Assembly (NCBI GenBank): GCA_002104905.1
Contig: MCFE01000847.1
Coordinates: 1 to 30,644 of the forward strand
Reading direction: 5' to 3'
DNA: 30,644 bases
Origin: Basidiobolus meristosporus CBS 931.73
Lineage: Eukaryota; Basidiobolomycota; Basidiobolomycetes; Basidiobolales; Basidiobolaceae
The translations under genes and the position numbers were made by a program. The notes beneath the pieces are model-generated. The model was given only the letters and a program-made list of their open reading frames with translations. It did not search any database and was not told the origin of the DNA. Shown here in pieces: positions 7,546 to 16,180 of this stretch (position 1 is its first letter; every line of letters begins with the position of its first letter).

Positions 7546-9645
7546 CTGACAATGGACACAGTGTACCAGTCCAAGAAGAATCGACATTTTACAATACCTC
7601 ACAATGACACACACGGGAGAAACGGGGACGCTTTACATTTGGTTGGTGGCAAGGGTGAAATAGTGCTTGCAACATAGCCCGATAGAGAAGCTCAATCAGC
7701 GTTGTGCATCAACTACCGCATCTGGAAAACTGTTTGAACGCCATTTTCAATGTTTATCTACTCATTCCATCGAACTGTAAATAATTGTACCGATATTTGG
7801 GGTCAAAATTCCGTAGATGTGATTTTTGGTGTTATTCGTGAGACGCAAAACGACTCATACTACGATTTCTCAAGCAAGGGCTTGAAGCGTGCACACAGGA
7901 ATGGCACTGTTCTCACGTAGTTAGTTATTTCATAGTCAATTAATCTGGTCCGGAGTAGTATATATAATACTGTTATTTTCGTCGATTTCAATATTATGGG
8001 ATTTGTCCACCAAATGAGTGAAAATTTTTATCGATTTTTCTCCTATAAATAGGAAGCATCTGTCGTTTGGTATCGTTACGACTGTACTTTACAGGATTAT
8101 GTATATAGTACATTCCCAGTCTTTGTTTCCCAACAAAGACACTAAAGATGAGATGTAGTGCGCTGTCCGTAAAGGGAAGTGTGAGCAGTGGCCGATCGGT
8201 CTTTCGGGGCCATAGGACCTGTTCAGTTGATGAACTTGCCGACTGATTATTCCAACAGCCTGGCGAGGACGGTCTGCACATTCTGACAGCTTGTTTTTAC
8301 CCAACTATCATTGAAAAATCAAATCAAAATACCAATCTCTCCCGCTACATATTCATATTGAAAATCAGCAAGCAAAGAAAAGAAAAATTATTAAAATTTT
8401 GATTGCAAAATGACATACTTGTTTGATTACGATTACAGTTTTCTGATCATTAAAATCAAATTCATAACTGAATGTTTAAATGGGCACACAACTTTGCATA
8501 AAAGTAGGAAAAGAGTAAGTCGGTAGTCGGACTTTATTGTAGCGGCTACTGGTGACCATCCACTCAGACTTGCCAACCTCTGACTGCTCCAGTGCGCTTG
8601 GTTTTCGTTGCTCTGTTGCCAGCCTCACGCGTTCCCCAAGTCTTTAATAACCTTGCCATCTCACAATTACTTGAAGATGCCAATGTCAACACTAGGCTCC
8701 AGAGGACAACGCCCTCGACATGGATCGAAATCATCAGCAGGGACCCACTACTCAAGCCTTCACCCAACCAGTTCTCCAGAAGCTTGAGCTACAGATAGAC
8801 GCCACTCTATCCAACTGCTCACTTGTTCGAAAATCAAAATATAACGAAAGATAGGATGAAGGGGCTAAAAGTTATGGGATTGAGATTATTTATTGTAATG
8901 TTTTAATATTTATTACCATCGCTTTAAGCTACCTTTACTGTTCCTTAGTAGATCCGTACCACACTCACATACCTCAGGAATGACTGTATGGCGACGTAAT
9001 GATTTTGGGCAATAGCTATCTGTGCCGGGGCATAAGGCCAGTGGGGGTGAGTACAGAGAGGCATTGTAATTATCAATCTACTTATCCAGCTTCTAGCTCG
9101 ATCCCCTAGAACTATATATCCCCTAGTACCACAGACACTGGTTCAAAGGTGAGGTCCAAAAGCGTAGGTGTTCTCTTAAAAATATGGCTTTCATTGCTGT
9201 ATACTACACTCACATCCCAGTAACCATGGTCTGTGGGTAGACAGATGCGCCAAAGAGAACGCTCAATCCGGAAGAAGAGTGTTTGACACGGTTATTCTGG
9301 AGATTGCCGACTTGATTCCCCATAGCTCATCTCATAATGGAGAGTGTGGAGTTTGGCTGGCATATTACCGTACTTCTATTTCTCCTCCAAAAAGGCTTCA
9401 TTGAAATAAATGAACAAACCTGCGGTGTTATGTACGCAGTGGATTGTAGCCTCGATTCGGGTTTATCATCTCACTACTATGCCAATACTTAACCCAGAGA
9501 CATGAATGTTCCAGCGTGAAAGTATGGACTGATGGCCTAACTGAATATTTTGTTGAGAAAGACAATGAACAGCACTTATTGATTCATTGTATACAAAGCA
9601 TCTGTTTGCAATCTTGTGAAGACAAAAGTAGTTGCGCATAAACAA
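7546..9645 (+). repeat. Conserved block X, copy 1 (downstream of SSP2-C)
   Basis: The roughly 2.1-kb stretch recurs downstream of SSP2-E (19560-22130), with many substitutions and indels. Well-preserved pieces are 7850-7905, 8380-8530, 8590-8790, 9000-9070 and 9230-9300. Inside are a decayed ORF4 copy (7736-7920) and open-frame pieces without ATG starts at 8592-8798 and about 9215-9405. The latter is partly conserved in frame with 21180-21309 (KENAQSGRxVFDTVILEI). I see no intact gene. A 97-bp segment near 20818-20914 is missing from this copy. Confidence 0.65.
7736..7920 (+). pseudogene. ORF4-A, decayed copy
   Basis: The segment matches ORF4-C (19881-20096): TCGAACT, ATTCGTGAGACGCAAAACGACTCATACTACGAT, and the AAGC-GTGCAC-AGGAATGGCACTG end. 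The start ATG is lost, TAA appears after the SNC-equivalent codons, and the end is rearranged. Non-functional. Confidence 0.55.
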
Positions 9646-9835
9646 GTAGAGTCTTGGGATATCGGGTCTTCACTCAAACATGAGAGTATTTTCTATACTT
9701 CTACGTGTGTCCAAATTTTGGGCTAAATTTTCTGTCTTAGGTAGCTCATATTCCAAGTATCTCTCAACAGGAATATGGCTGGAACTCTCTAAGTGTACAG
9801 AAAGCATAACTGCCACATGGTTACTAATAGTAATA
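9645..9835 (-). repeat. Truncated copia LTR relic at the end of block X copy 1
   Basis: Landmarks in order match the LTR with an internal deletion: GAGTCTTGG, TCTTCACT, GAGAGTATTTTCTATACTT, TGTGTCCAAATTTTGGGCT, ATATTCCAAGT, CAACAGGAAT and AACTCTCTAAG. The LTR relic at 22133-22425 sits at the same place after block X copy 2, and both are followed by GTGTACAGAAAGCATA. The insertion therefore predates duplication of the block. Confidence 0.6.
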
Positions 9836-10170
9836 GTGCAGATGGTAGATGACTTAATATAAGTGGCATCGTAGTGGCATTGTAGTAACATTTCCAGGGT
9901 ATATTTCTATGGGTAAAGTCTAAGTCGCTACAGACACTACATGGCAGTTGTACACGTATATCTGATCAAAAGCATTTAAAACTCTGCTCTCACGCTATAC
10001 TTGGACAATCAAAGTAGCAGTTCGCACATATCTAATAAAGTGCAATGAGCATAACACAGCTGGGTCAAAGGAATGCGGACCGAACTCATTTATTTCACAA
10101 TGCTTCAGCTAAATATCCTTAACAGCAACATCTCCAAGAGTTCACCGGCTACGTAGGCACCAACCAAACC
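9836..10170. other. Intergenic, nothing identified
   Basis: No gene, repeat or RNA is recognised here. It separates the end of block X copy 1 from the minus-strand ORF at 10171. Confidence 0.4.
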
Positions 10171-10389
10171 CTACGAGATTACCCATGTCTGGCTATCCAC
10201 GCAGGCGGTTCCCTTTCTCCCTTCGAGGATCTGCTTGAAAGACAGCTCGCCAGTTCCGGGTCCTCTCCAAGTCCAGCGAATCCCTTTGACTGTGACTGAG
10301 GCGTAGTTCCCGTTGTTAGCTCTCTTGGCTCTGGCAATTTCTTCTCTGACATCAGCAGAGTACAAACGGGCTTCTTGATCGGATACCAT
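10171..10389 (-). CDS. Hypothetical 72-aa protein with SSP1-type promoter
   Basis: A minus-strand frame opens with ATG (MVSDQEARLY) and runs 72 residues to a stop at 10171. It has no signal peptide or membrane segment. It is rich in charged residues at first (DVREEIARAKRA) and then has GIRWTWRGPGTG and one cysteine near the end. I do not recognise the family. The main support for a real gene is upstream: AAGGTGATATAAA, the first 13 bases of the SSP1 promoter box, lies about 55 bp before the ATG in the right orientation. The last codons contain GGTAATC, so an intron and further exon downstream cannot be excluded. It could also be a fragment of a larger lost gene. Confidence 0.45.
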   Translation of the reverse strand: MVSDQEARLYSADVREEIARAKRANNGNYASVTVKGIRWTWRGPGTGELSFKQILEGRKGTACVDSQTWVIS

Positions 10390-10443
10390 GGCTGAGGAAG
10401 TGGAGTGCAATAAGTCTTAAGACTGACAAGCCCACACCTGCTG

Positions 10444-10456
10444 CTTTATATCACCT
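10444..10456 (-). promoter_or_regulatory. SSP1-like promoter box on the minus strand
   Basis: Read on the minus strand this is AAGGTGATATAAA, followed by GC as in the promoter remnant at 14974-15000. It precedes the 72-aa ORF at 10389-10171. Confidence 0.55.
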
Positions 10457-10940
10457 TGTCTAGGTGGTGGCTTAGTGTTGTGTAATTATACTCACGGCTG
10501 CTTCATGTGCCCTTTTCTACTAAGTATAGCGGCTTCCCACCTAAAGTGCTGAGTCTTAGGCCAAGCTTGGAGAAATGATCTAGAAATCATGAATGACTAC
10601 AGTTGAGGCCAAATCTGCAACTTTACCTGAGGAAACAAGTTTTACAACATGTTCGCTGACAATGATTCAATGAGTAATTGCACGGAAAATATATGAATCA
10701 CTATCCTTCTCAACATACTTTTCTATTGAATAGCGAGGCAAGGAGCGTAATTAACTTCAATTCTGAGGCCATAGCCCATCGCCAAAATTCACCAACAGAA
10801 AGTTAACCCAAAGCCGTTAGAATCAATACACATAAGTCTCTATGGCCCTGGCTGATGTCTTACCGTACTGGCTAAACACAACCGCGAATAATTCCTTCTT
10901 GCCGGCACCGTCTCTACGCACCATGCCGGTCATTAGCGAC
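10457..10940. other. Intergenic, nothing identified
   Basis: No supported gene. A 45-codon ATG frame at 10842-10979 (+) has no recognisable content and runs into the repeated module that follows. Confidence 0.4.
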
Positions 10941-11895
10941 AAGGGTTTGCACCAATCAGCAATGAGTCTGTTCTTGTAATAACAGGTTATATAATAAACC
11001 TTCCCAAAAGAATGACCGTGGTATTCGGTGGCTGAGCTCTTAATCCGACGCTGTACTCCATCTGTGGCAGGGTGAAGTTAGCAATTGATAAGAGTATGTG
11101 TCTAGCAAGAAAACATCGCCATCCAAGCCATCGATTGTAGTAGCATAATTAAGTGAACAGTTACATTTGGCTTGTTTCTTGACAAATAACTAATTGAAAA
11201 CGCGTGTACTACAATAAGAAATTCCAAAGCAGCCTCAACTATCCAAGGCACTATCCACTCAATATTCCCAACTCTTGGCGAACAGCTAATCAATTTATTC
11301 TCGCCTGTACTGTGCTGTACACCCCATGACAGTCGTATCGTTCACCAATCAGCAACAACCCTAGGTTCTTGTAATAACTGGTTAATTTAATAAGCCTGCC
11401 CCAAAGCTTGACTGTGGTGGCTGCTCTCCAGTTGCGGCAGGGTCAGATCAGCAATATATTTAATCATGTGTACAGCAAGAAAACAGCACTACCAAAGGAC
11501 AATACCTTCCAGGCAATGACAGGACTATTGTAAGAGACACTTGCCTTAAAGATGGAATAAAGATACCAAAAGTGCATGTTAAGCTCACAGGACTACACTG
11601 ATACAAAGGAGTACCAAAACCCATTGAAATTGACCGCAACGACCTTGGACTTTCTCGACGGTAACCCTTAAGCTCATTAGTAAAAAATTACCAAAGTCCT
11701 TACTAACACGGTTAGTTATTGCAAAAACTGAGAGAATTTTGAATGATATTAAGGATATCATTGACCAGATCGCCTTCATTCTTCACACTTTGAAGTGCAG
11801 CCTATACTATGTAGCCCTGGTACGAAGAGGTAAAGTAGCAAAGGTTAAATCAATCTAGCTCGCATAAAGCTAGCGCTATGAACAAAGCCTAATTG
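10941..11895. repeat. Upstream modules of SSP1-B (one partial, one full copy)
   Basis: The module seen at 3572-4280 occurs twice in tandem here: a partial copy at 10941-11100 (CACCAATCAGCAATG, ATAACAGGTTA, TGTGGCAGGGTGAAG) and a fuller copy at 11110-11895 (CACCAATCAGCAACAA, TTGCGGCAGGGTCA, GACCAGATCGCC, GGTACGAAGAGG). It leads directly into the SSP1-B promoter. No gene is supported inside it. Confidence 0.6.
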
Positions 11896-11920
11896 AGTGG
11901 GATCGAGGTGATATAAATCG
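11896..11920 (+). promoter_or_regulatory. SSP1-B promoter box
   Basis: GAGTGGGATCGA-GGTGATATAAATCG matches the box of SSP1-A but lacks the GAA between ATCGA and GGTGATA. It ends 32 bp before the SSP1-B ATG at 11953, the same spacing as in copy A. Confidence 0.7.
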
Positions 11921-11952
11921 GCAAAATTCGCATGAGACTCCACCAGCCAGTC

Positions 11953-12477
11953 ATGCAGCTTTCCTTCCTCTTGCTAGTTTCCGCCATCGCTTCGTTGCAA
12001 GCAATTTCCGCTACCCCACTCGGTGAATCCCAGGTGGGCTACACCAATGAGCCATGTGTTGGACAACAGGGTGCTTGTTATCAGGACACTTCGGCCCCCA
12101 GTCAAGAATACCAGCCATCAACTGAGGAGGGGGATGATTCGGAGATGAGTGAGCCAATGCAGACAAGCGAGACTTTGGGTGAGCAGCCAGGATTCTCTGG
12201 GTTGCAAGGGTTCGATATTTCAAATTTACAACCATCCCAAGCCTTGTTGGACAACATCAATGGCCATTCCTCCAGTAAAGCCAATGCCCTGTCCAACTCA
12301 AACCAGTTCGACCAAGCGCAAGTCATCGACCAAACCCTGTACCAGCCCAAGCAGCAACAGCCACAAATTATCATCACTCAGCCAGCAGCGCGTGCGCTTA
12401 GAGGTGGGTACAAGAAGTATAAGAGATCTGCTCGTCGCCACTTCAAAGTTAGATATTTCAGTGGAAACAGACATTAA
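11953..12477 (+). CDS. SSP1-B, small secreted protein with acidic centre and basic tail
   Basis: Intact paralogue of SSP1-A, also 174 aa, with the same layout: signal peptide to about residue 20, P-L-G at 22-24, PC-x6-CYQ at 34-44, acidic stretch, Gln-rich part and basic tail with KR and RR sites. An in-frame ATG at 11932 would add seven residues (MRLHQPV); I prefer 11953 because it matches copy A. The twelve replacements against copy A are L5F, S21T, D25E, A29G, F30Y, E37G, D40G, N45D, S74T, S75L, D101N and S137P; eight fall in the first 45 residues. Codons 88-104 instead carry about nine silent changes and one replacement. From codon 138 into the 3' flank the copies are nearly identical. 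This mosaic suggests gene conversion at the 3' end and relaxed or positive selection at the mature N-terminus. Function unknown. Confidence 0.85.
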   Translation: MQLSFLLLVSAIASLQAISATPLGESQVGYTNEPCVGQQGACYQDTSAPSQEYQPSTEEGDDSEMSEPMQTSETLGEQPGFSGLQGFDISNLQPSQALLDNINGHSSSKANALSNSNQFDQAQVIDQTLYQPKQQQPQIIITQPAARALRGGYKKYKRSARRHFKVRYFSGNRH

Positions 12478-12785
12478 GTCTAGTAAAAGTAAATTTACCA
12501 AATAAAATGAGCAACATATTACTCGGTATACTGATGATGTACAGTACTCAAGAATTTGCTGATATGCACACACGGAAACAGTGGCACTTATCGTTGTACA
12601 CAATGTCATTGTGAGTATTGAAGAGAAGTATGGGCAGCGGTGATAGAGCCATGCATATACACAGAGGCTGTCATTCCAGTACATGCGTTTTATATGTTAC
12701 AGGTTTCCTCTGCAAAGTCCATAACAGAATGTAACAAGACTCACTTTATGCCCTCGGCTTAACCTTATTATATAGCCTCCCATGC

Positions 12786-12792
12786 TATATAG
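12786..12792 (+). promoter_or_regulatory. SSP2-B TATA box
   Basis: TATATAG, 40 bp before the SSP2-B ATG, in a flank almost identical to that of SSP2-A. Confidence 0.6.
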
Positions 12793-12832
12793 CGGCCTAT
12801 GCAACTAACTTATTTCTCAGCTATTCTTCAGC

Positions 12833-13330
12833 ATGCGCTCTACTACCATAACAGTGATTCTAAGCCTTGCCGCTCTTCAAGTTGCCGTTGCTGCCCCAAT
12901 CGGCTGTTCTTCTCCATGCACTCGCGAGTATAGAAGGGTGCATTATCGCAGCTTACCATGTGCACAGTATGCGAGCGGTTGCTACCAAAACGCTCGAGTT
13001 TTGCCTGTCGTTAAGACGACGAATGTCCAATCCCCGTTATTGCGCCAGGTTTTCACCACGGTGACCAGAAAGCACGATAACCTGAACATTGCTAACGCCA
13101 ACAGTAATAAAGGCTTCAATGTCAAGTATCAAGCAGGACCCAGTCTCGAACTGGAGGGTGGGGCCAATGCATTAGAATATGCTAAGCAAAAGGGAGCGGA
13201 ACACTTGGAAGATAGTTCTTTCTCTCCCTACGTCCTGATGCAGCCCACCCAAGATATACAATACACAACCCCTGTGGCAGAGATGCAATGCGTAGAAGAT
13301 TGTCCAGAGCAAAACGTTCAATACAATTAG
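12833..13330 (+). CDS. SSP2-B, six-cysteine small secreted protein
   Basis: Intact 165-aa paralogue of SSP2-A, with all six mature cysteines (25, 29, 43, 50, 153, 157), the signal peptide, P-I-G at 22-24 and the PC-x6-CYQN motif (residue before the last Cys is Gly instead of Asp). Both flanks are nearly identical to those of copy A out to the tRNA gene, so the duplication or a conversion event is recent. It follows SSP1-B by 355 bp on the same strand with its own TATA box. The role is unknown. Secretion and disulfides are predicted from sequence; an effector or antimicrobial role is inference. Confidence 0.85.
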   Translation: MRSTTITVILSLAALQVAVAAPIGCSSPCTREYRRVHYRSLPCAQYASGCYQNARVLPVVKTTNVQSPLLRQVFTTVTRKHDNLNIANANSNKGFNVKYQAGPSLELEGGANALEYAKQKGAEHLEDSSFSPYVLMQPTQDIQYTTPVAEMQCVEDCPEQNVQYN

Positions 13331-13699
13331 TGCGATGGCATGAGCTGAAGATGTAGGTAGTCATCACCACGCTACAACTGAAAATTCTCAATCAATAAAA
13401 TCCAAATGACATTCTTATACTTGTTGTTACTTGTGATTAGCTTTTTACTTGCACACACCTGTATCATGATCAGAGCTGCGAGCATTAATATTAGATATTC
13501 GCTTACGTACTAACATACTCACCCTCAGTCTTTAGTGATGCTGCCCTCCACCGAAAAGCTTGATATTAGAGAGAATGTCTGGCAGGATACCGGATTGACT
13601 TTGGTAACACAAAGATTCGAGATTGACAGACTGCCCAGTGACTGTTAGCATTGTGATATTTCCTCTTATCGTTTTTGTGCAAGCTAAGAGTAAAATGGA

Positions 13700-13781
13700 T
13701 GATGAGGGTGGGGTTCGAACCCACGCCTCCGAAGAGACTGCGACCTGAACGCAGCGCCTTAGACCACTCGGCCACCTCACC
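13700..13781 (-). tRNA. tRNA-Leu (CAG), copy 2
   Basis: Identical to copy 1 over the tRNA body except at the 3' end of the acceptor stem, where CCTCATC gives a normal G-C first pair, followed by discriminator A. A TTTT run follows for Pol III termination. It lies at the same position after SSP2-B as copy 1 does after SSP2-A, so it is part of the duplicated unit. About 30 bp extra separate it from SSP2 compared with copy 1. Confidence 0.92.
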
Positions 13782-14132
13782 AGCTTGTACTTGGTCATTA
13801 CGAAAGAGTTTGAAAGCAAATATTCTTGAAGTACTACCTTCGCTCGAAGCAAGCATCATAAAGTATCTTTACCTATTGTTTTGTCGTAATTGTCTAGATG
13901 ATACTGAGTAGTGAGTAATGGTCGTTCAAGACACTGTTGTTATCGATGCACAAATGTAAGAGATATGGCTTAGTAATGAATCCAATCCAAGAAAAGTACT
14001 ACTTTATACCGGATGAACCAGACTGTTTAAATCATTTCTGGGTTCTTCCCAAACGTGATTGATATTAAAGTTGCATGTTGTGTGACTTATAAACCAAGAA
14101 GGTATAATAACGAATATAAAGGCCGTAGAGGA

Positions 14133-14787
14133 GTGTCTACTCAAGATATCCTCTTAGCCAGTGCTTTGATACTTGCATCCTCTTTTGCCGCTCCTCTTGA
14201 ATGCAACCAACCCAATACTACGGCAACCCCCGAGTATGTAGAGCTATATAAAAACGTAAAGGCGTGTAATGAAGAATTTCTATCTTCATTCTGGACACGA
14301 AGTAAGGTTCGCAGAATGCGTGAGGATGATCAAGGAGCTTTCTCAAAGCCTAGGTACACAGAGTGGAAGCGTGGCAAAGCGTGTTCTTGATGCAACTAAT
14401 GGGATTGACGTTTTTTTTGTCGCCCTGGATCGCTTTTAGAAGACAGAAAAAGCCGGGAGAACTTAAGCCTAGTCTGTGGAGTTACCCAGCAAAAAGGCGG
14501 CAATGATATTTGCGGTTGTAACAAAGATTGCTGCGGGAGAGGAGCCAGTTGGCACGGAACTTCCCGTGCGGAGACAGTAACTTTCAAAGAATTTAGTGGC
14601 ATGGTGGAGTAGGGATTATCTCGTATAGTATTGGATATGCAGCACAAAATGGTATTACATCAACAATATACAAGGGCAGCATATAAGTATCATTCGGTCA
14701 CTCTTACTAACGCTTAAGTCATGTTGTAGTGGCTCCGAATATCAGACACGTACCAAGGACTCGGACTGTTGCGCCAAGAACATCTAA
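14133..14787 (+). pseudogene. SSP3-B, three-exon cysteine-rich secreted protein, decayed
   Basis: Proposed exons are 14133-14301, 14440-14608 and 14730-14787. Intron 1 has GTAAGG, a CTAAT branch-like site and TTTTAG; intron 2 has GTAGGG, CTAAC and GTAG. Splicing keeps one frame to TAA at 14787. Exon 1 encodes a hydrophobic signal-like stretch ending SSFAAPLEC, similar to the A-P-[LI] cleavage region of SSP1/SSP2. No ATG opens the frame: the likely start codon is GTG at 14133, and a TATAAA at 14115-14120 lies unusually close. Exons 2-3 have seven cysteines against ten in SSP3-A, with several changed to Ser, Arg or Trp. I judge it a pseudogene, or a gene with an unseen upstream exon. It follows tRNA-Leu as SSP3-A does. 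Confidence 0.5.
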
Positions 14788-14960
14788 GCATCACTATCGC
14801 CAACGTCGCCTTTCCCTTTCTTCAGTGTCTACTTCTAGCTTTATACTATAAAGCATCTGGTTGACATTAAATGCTGATTACTATTTCGTGTATGCACTGT
14901 CTCACTTACGAGAATCACCAGCTAGGCATAAGGATCATTTTTAAGAAATAGCAACACCCA
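14788..14960 (+). repeat. SSP3 3' flank, repeated after both copies
   Basis: GCATCACTAT...CAACGTC..., TAGCTTTATACTATAAAGCA and GATTACTATTTCGT.TATGCACTGTCTCAC occur here and at 6618-6740 in the same order, marking the end of the SSP3 segment of the unit. No gene is visible. Confidence 0.6.
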
Positions 14961-15000
14961 GGCTAAATCAAGAGTGGGATCGAGAAGGTGATATAAAGCG
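14961..15000 (+). promoter_or_regulatory. Orphan SSP1 promoter box
   Basis: GGCTAAATCA and AGAGTGGGATCGAGAAGGTGATATAAAGCG reproduce the SSP1 promoter, but the SSP1 gene is absent. The following sequence is the region normally found just upstream of SSP2 (AGTGTGAGTAATGACCTGAT). The box now sits about 105 bp before the SSP2-D ATG. Confidence 0.65.
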
Positions 15001-15105
15001 ATAGTGTGAGTAATGACCTGATATGTCAACGAAAGGTGAGATATGAAATAGCAATTTGTCCAGCCAAGCCTATATACCAGCCCACAAATACGTTATTCAC
15101 TTCAC

Positions 15106-15539
15106 ATGCGCTCTTTTACCGTAGCAGTGATTCTAGACCTTGCCGCAATCGGCGGTTACTCTCCATTCACTCGCGAGTATAGAGGGGTTCATTATCGCAG
15201 TTTACCATGTGTTTAGTATGCGAATGGTTGCTACCAAAACGTTCGAGTTTTGCCTATTGTTAAGTCGTCCAATGCTCAATCCCCGTTATTGTGCCAGATT
15301 TGACCACGGTGACCAGAAAGCACAATAACCTGAACATTGCTAATGCCAACAGCAATAAAGGCTTCAATGTCAAGTATCAAGCAGGACCCAGTCTCGAACC
15401 GGAGGGTGGGGCCAACGCACTGAAATACGCCAAGCAAAAGGGAGCGAAACACCCGGACAATAGCTCTTCGTATCCCTACGTTCTGATGTAGTCCACCCAA
15501 GATGTAGCAGAGACCGAACAAAATGCTCAATACAATTAG
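15106..15539 (+). pseudogene. SSP2-D, pseudogene
   Basis: The ATG (MRSFTVAVIL) and the REYR-VHYRSLPC block are recognisable, but about 24 bp covering the end of the signal peptide are deleted. The first two cysteines are lost (GGYSPF for GCSSPC), and a Gln codon has become TAG just after the third (TGTGTTTAG). A small deletion near 15296 (CAGATTTGACC for CAGGTTTTCACC) shifts the frame. A second stop occurs at about 15487, and the C-terminal cysteine pair is missing. The family stop is at 15539. Non-functional. Confidence 0.85.
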
Positions 15540-15596
15540 TGTGCTGACAATTGCGCCTATCAGATAAATCAACCTAAACTGAGGATATTGGGTAGG

Positions 15597-16076
15597 CAAA
15601 ACAAATAAACATTCTTTGCACGACTACTCTACTCTCACAGTCTCATTGACTATCAATCCATCGCAGATACAGTGTACTGGTCCAAAAAAAATCGACAGAC
15701 ACCAAAGGAATAGGGGCACTCCACATTTGGTTGGTGGCAAGAGAGAAGTCCAAACAGCGTTGTGTATCAACAACGCATTGAGATACTTTGGGATGTCAGC
15801 AAGCTCTTGTGAGCGCCAGTTTCAACGTTTACATACTTACTCCATCGAACTTTAAAATAAATGTATCAATATTGGGAGGTAAATTGCCGTTTAAGTCAAC
15901 ATACCATTGTATTATTCGTGAGACGCAAAACGACTCGTACTACGATCTTTCAAGCGTGCACTCAGGAATGGCACTTTGCTTACGTAGTTGGTTAATTCAT
16001 AGTCAATGTTTGCAGTCCCGAGCAGTATACAGAATACAGTTATCCAACATTACCCAAGAAACATAGTTTAACTTAG
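15597..16076 (+). repeat. ORF4 segment, copy B (with decayed ORF4-B)
   Basis: The stretch matches 19667-20096 closely up to about 15955 (ACAAATAAACATTCTTTGCACG, TTTGGTTGGTGGCAAGAGAGAAGTCC). ORF4-B runs from about 15819. Its ATG is replaced (GCCAGTTTCAACG for GCCATGTTCAATG), and a deletion at CTTTCAAGC-GTGCACTC removes the KDLK codons and shifts the frame. Non-functional. It abuts the SDR gene transcribed from the other strand. Confidence 0.55.
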
Positions 16077-16180
16077 ATTATTTACTCAAGATTCAAAAAC
16101 TCTTAGCTGACTGGCAGATCTGCTAATTCTGAAGAAATATATTGCTATACATTGCGGGTACAAATCTCTACATTTTGTTT

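Noticed and set aside
8592-8798. 68-codon frame in block X
   Set aside because: It starts with GTG, and the second copy (20505-20690) has a stop and a 12-base gap at the same place, so it is not maintained as a gene.
10842-10979. 45-codon ATG frame
   Set aside because: Too short, no motif, and it overlaps the repeated upstream module.
12298-12684. 128-codon minus-strand frame over SSP1-B
   Set aside because: Antisense shadow of SSP1-B and its 3' flank; copy A does not hold the frame.
13532-13859. Minus-strand frames across the tRNA-Leu copy 2
   Set aside because: They are readings through the tRNA gene and its flanks; the tRNA explains the sequence.
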